Shown here: positions 62,723-64,000 of the stretch, piece by piece
Layout: each line of letters begins with the position of its first letter
Position numbering within the stretch: position 1 is the first letter of the stretch
Source of the DNA: Symsagittifera roscoffensis
Lineage: Eukaryota > Xenacoelomorpha > Acoela > Convolutidae
Direction of reading: 5' to 3'
Assembly (NCBI RefSeq): GCF_963678635.1
Contig: NC_087065.1
Span: 78,129,396 to 78,193,395 of the forward strand
DNA: 64,000 nt
Made by a program: the position numbers and the translations under genes
The notes under the pieces: generated by a model
Database searches by the model: none
What the model saw: only the letters and a program-made list of their open reading frames with translations
What the model was told of the DNA's origin: nothing

Positions 62723-64000
62723 CTCATCCGAACCTCTAGAGATGTCATTCGTTCCAACCAGGATCATCACATTGGGGATTCTTCCTGGATTCATTAGGTC
62801 CACCATTAGATATAACTGGGCTATTGTCGCGCCTCCGAAGGCCATCACCGTGATGACCCAAGATGTCCTCAAATTCGATAGTACTCTGACCAAGCTGTCT
62901 CCCAGTATCAGACGTGATGTCCCCAGTGGCGGTTGTTGCAGGTTTACTGCCGGGTTCCAAGTCAGTCGATTGAAGCAAGCTCTCGGATCTGTCTTCGGAA
63001 CTCCCGTGAAATTATATCTCAATTGATTGTTCTTTTGTATGTCTATCACGCGTGACACTTTCTTCGCTGGCATCTTCTGTATTCTTCTCTCTGGGGCCTT
63101 AGAGCTCCCCATTAGTGGCGTCATGTCACTTATTCCCTCTCTCATCACGGTCTGGGAGAGTCGCACTCTGCCCGTGTCGTCAATCGTTCCATAGGGTGCA
63201 GTCACCCCCCCCCCCCCGGAACCTGGCGCATTCTTGTTGGTGACCAGTCTTCCAGCTGTCTCTATCAGCTTTCTCACCGTTTGTTCCACGACGGGGTCAC
63301 CCAAGGTGTCACTAGGGTCCGGGATTGTCACTCGATCTGTTGCTGTCGGGAGCCGTGTCTCCGTTGTCTGACTCATTTCTCGAGGCGTCAAGAGCTCCAT
63401 CGGGGACTGCCCACGAGGAATACTCCTTGCAGGTATCACCTTCTCCACGGCCGTGGTCAGCGCCCTGCGTACCGATAGCTCCTTGTAGTCCTGCCTCAAG
63501 CGCTCAATTTCTTCACCCTGCTTTTTGTTACAGTCTTCGAACAATCTTTTCCACATGTCTCTGTCGTCCTCCGCAATGAGCATGGTCTTAGTCACCTCGT
63601 CCAGCTCCCTTTTTGTCCTTCCAGTCCGTCTTTTATCCCATTCAGATCTTGCATGGTTTTGATTTGTCTGAACCCTCTGTTCTACTTTCACCCTCTTTGG
63701 TGGCACAGCTGCTCTCAGTGGTGAACCAGACGAGGCAGCCTCGCTGTTCATCTCCTGATGCATTCTCGTCAGCCCAGGTTTGGGCTTGGAGGGCATAGGC
63801 ATTTCACCTGGTTGGTAAGTCCTAGAACTTCCCAATCCAGGCTCATTCGCCAAGTCACTCCCTGAGAGAGCCCCGTTTCTCCACCTCATCACTCTCGTGT
63901 TCGGGCGGTCTAGTACTCCCCTCTCTCCATATGCTGCCATCAATAGGACTTCCGTGGGGCGGTCCCCACGGTTGTCATGCCCCAAGATGTTTATCAGGGT
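62699..64000 (-). pseudogene. Giant block segment 1: coiled coil and SGNH blocks I-III
   Basis: Open to the window edge, so the start is not seen. After a basic, Pro/Ser-rich part comes a coiled-coil-like stretch (KTMLIAEDDRDMWKRLFEDC...IERLRQDYKELSV). A Gly run coded by 13 G in a row (63204-63216 region) follows, and then the SGNH core: LILGDSLVRVL (GDS at 62894-62902), AFGGATI and ILVGTND (62744-62755). The frame breaks just after, at about 62.72 kb, by one indel. Confidence 0.8.

Larger units (their letters stand above)
55208..64000 (-). pseudogene. Giant intronless ORF block with SGNH-like domains, unknown element
   Basis: Nearly 8.8 kb of minus-strand coding sequence without introns, open to the right edge. 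Codon use and base composition are visibly GC-richer than in the rest of the window. Continuous protein-like sequence passes from frame to frame at about 62.72, 60.19, 59.80, 59.44, 58.97, 58.71 and 57.92 kb and again before 57.79 kb. In-frame stops interrupt it at 61563, 60462 and about 60441. The simplest reading is one or two very long ORFs (at least ~2,900 codons), lightly decayed. Order on the minus strand: basic low-complexity and coiled-coil region, full SGNH motif set, second SGNH-like region, unknown helical domains, acidic linker, and an 860-residue C-terminal part. No polymerase, protease, integrase or capsid motif was recognised. Host gene, retrocopy, virus-like insertion and mobile element all remain possible. 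Confidence 0.7.

Overview
The window reads as nuclear DNA of an invertebrate animal. It is strongly AT-rich. Its host genes have GT-AG introns of up to several kb, and the rest is packed with CR1-like LINEs, tRNA-derived SINEs, small palindromic DNA transposons and complex tandem repeats. I cannot name the lineage from sequence alone.

Region 1 (1-25,586): almost all of this is one minus-strand gene, the largest subunit of RNA polymerase I (POLR1A/RPA1). Seventeen exons could be joined by eye with consistent phases. They cover the first ~1,046 codons, from the start methionine through the zinc site, the catalytic NADFDGD loop, the funnel and the bridge helix. The C-terminal third lies beyond the left edge. 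The introns hold an 83-bp satellite, SINEs, three well-bounded MITEs with 8-9 bp target duplications, a ~530-bp inverted repeat with an extra third copy, two LINE reverse-transcriptase fragments and a 1.4-kb interspersed repeat.

Region 2 (25,587-31,432): two further palindromic MITEs lie just upstream of POLR1A. Beyond them is a near-intact, divergently oriented CR1-type LINE encoding a small upstream ORF, an SGNH-esterase ORF, a PHD-finger ORF and an endonuclease/reverse transcriptase ORF. The last two are in the same frame, separated only by a TGA in a TGACTAG context.

Region 3 (31,433-44,330): no gene is seen. It holds the second copy of the 1.4-kb repeat (with a 10-11 bp target duplication), an eight-unit ~165-bp tandem array and SINEs. 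One small host gene follows, COX6A (44,332-44,727, minus).

Region 4 (45,633-53,760): a repeat found uninterrupted at 41,305-41,896 occurs here split by two LINE insertions, with a third element at its end. These are a 5'-truncated CR1, a ~4.7-kb minus-strand LINE whose ORF2 carries a 2A-like ribosome-skipping motif, and an ORF1-only element that shares a 40-bp leader with the LINE of region 2.

Region 5 (55,208-64,000): a compositionally distinct, more GC-rich block holds one giant intronless minus-strand coding sequence, broken by several frameshifts and at least three in-frame stops and running off the right edge. It contains a complete SGNH-hydrolase motif set and a second SGNH-like segment, but no polymerase, integrase or transposase that I can recognise. 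It is the best candidate here for an undescribed element.
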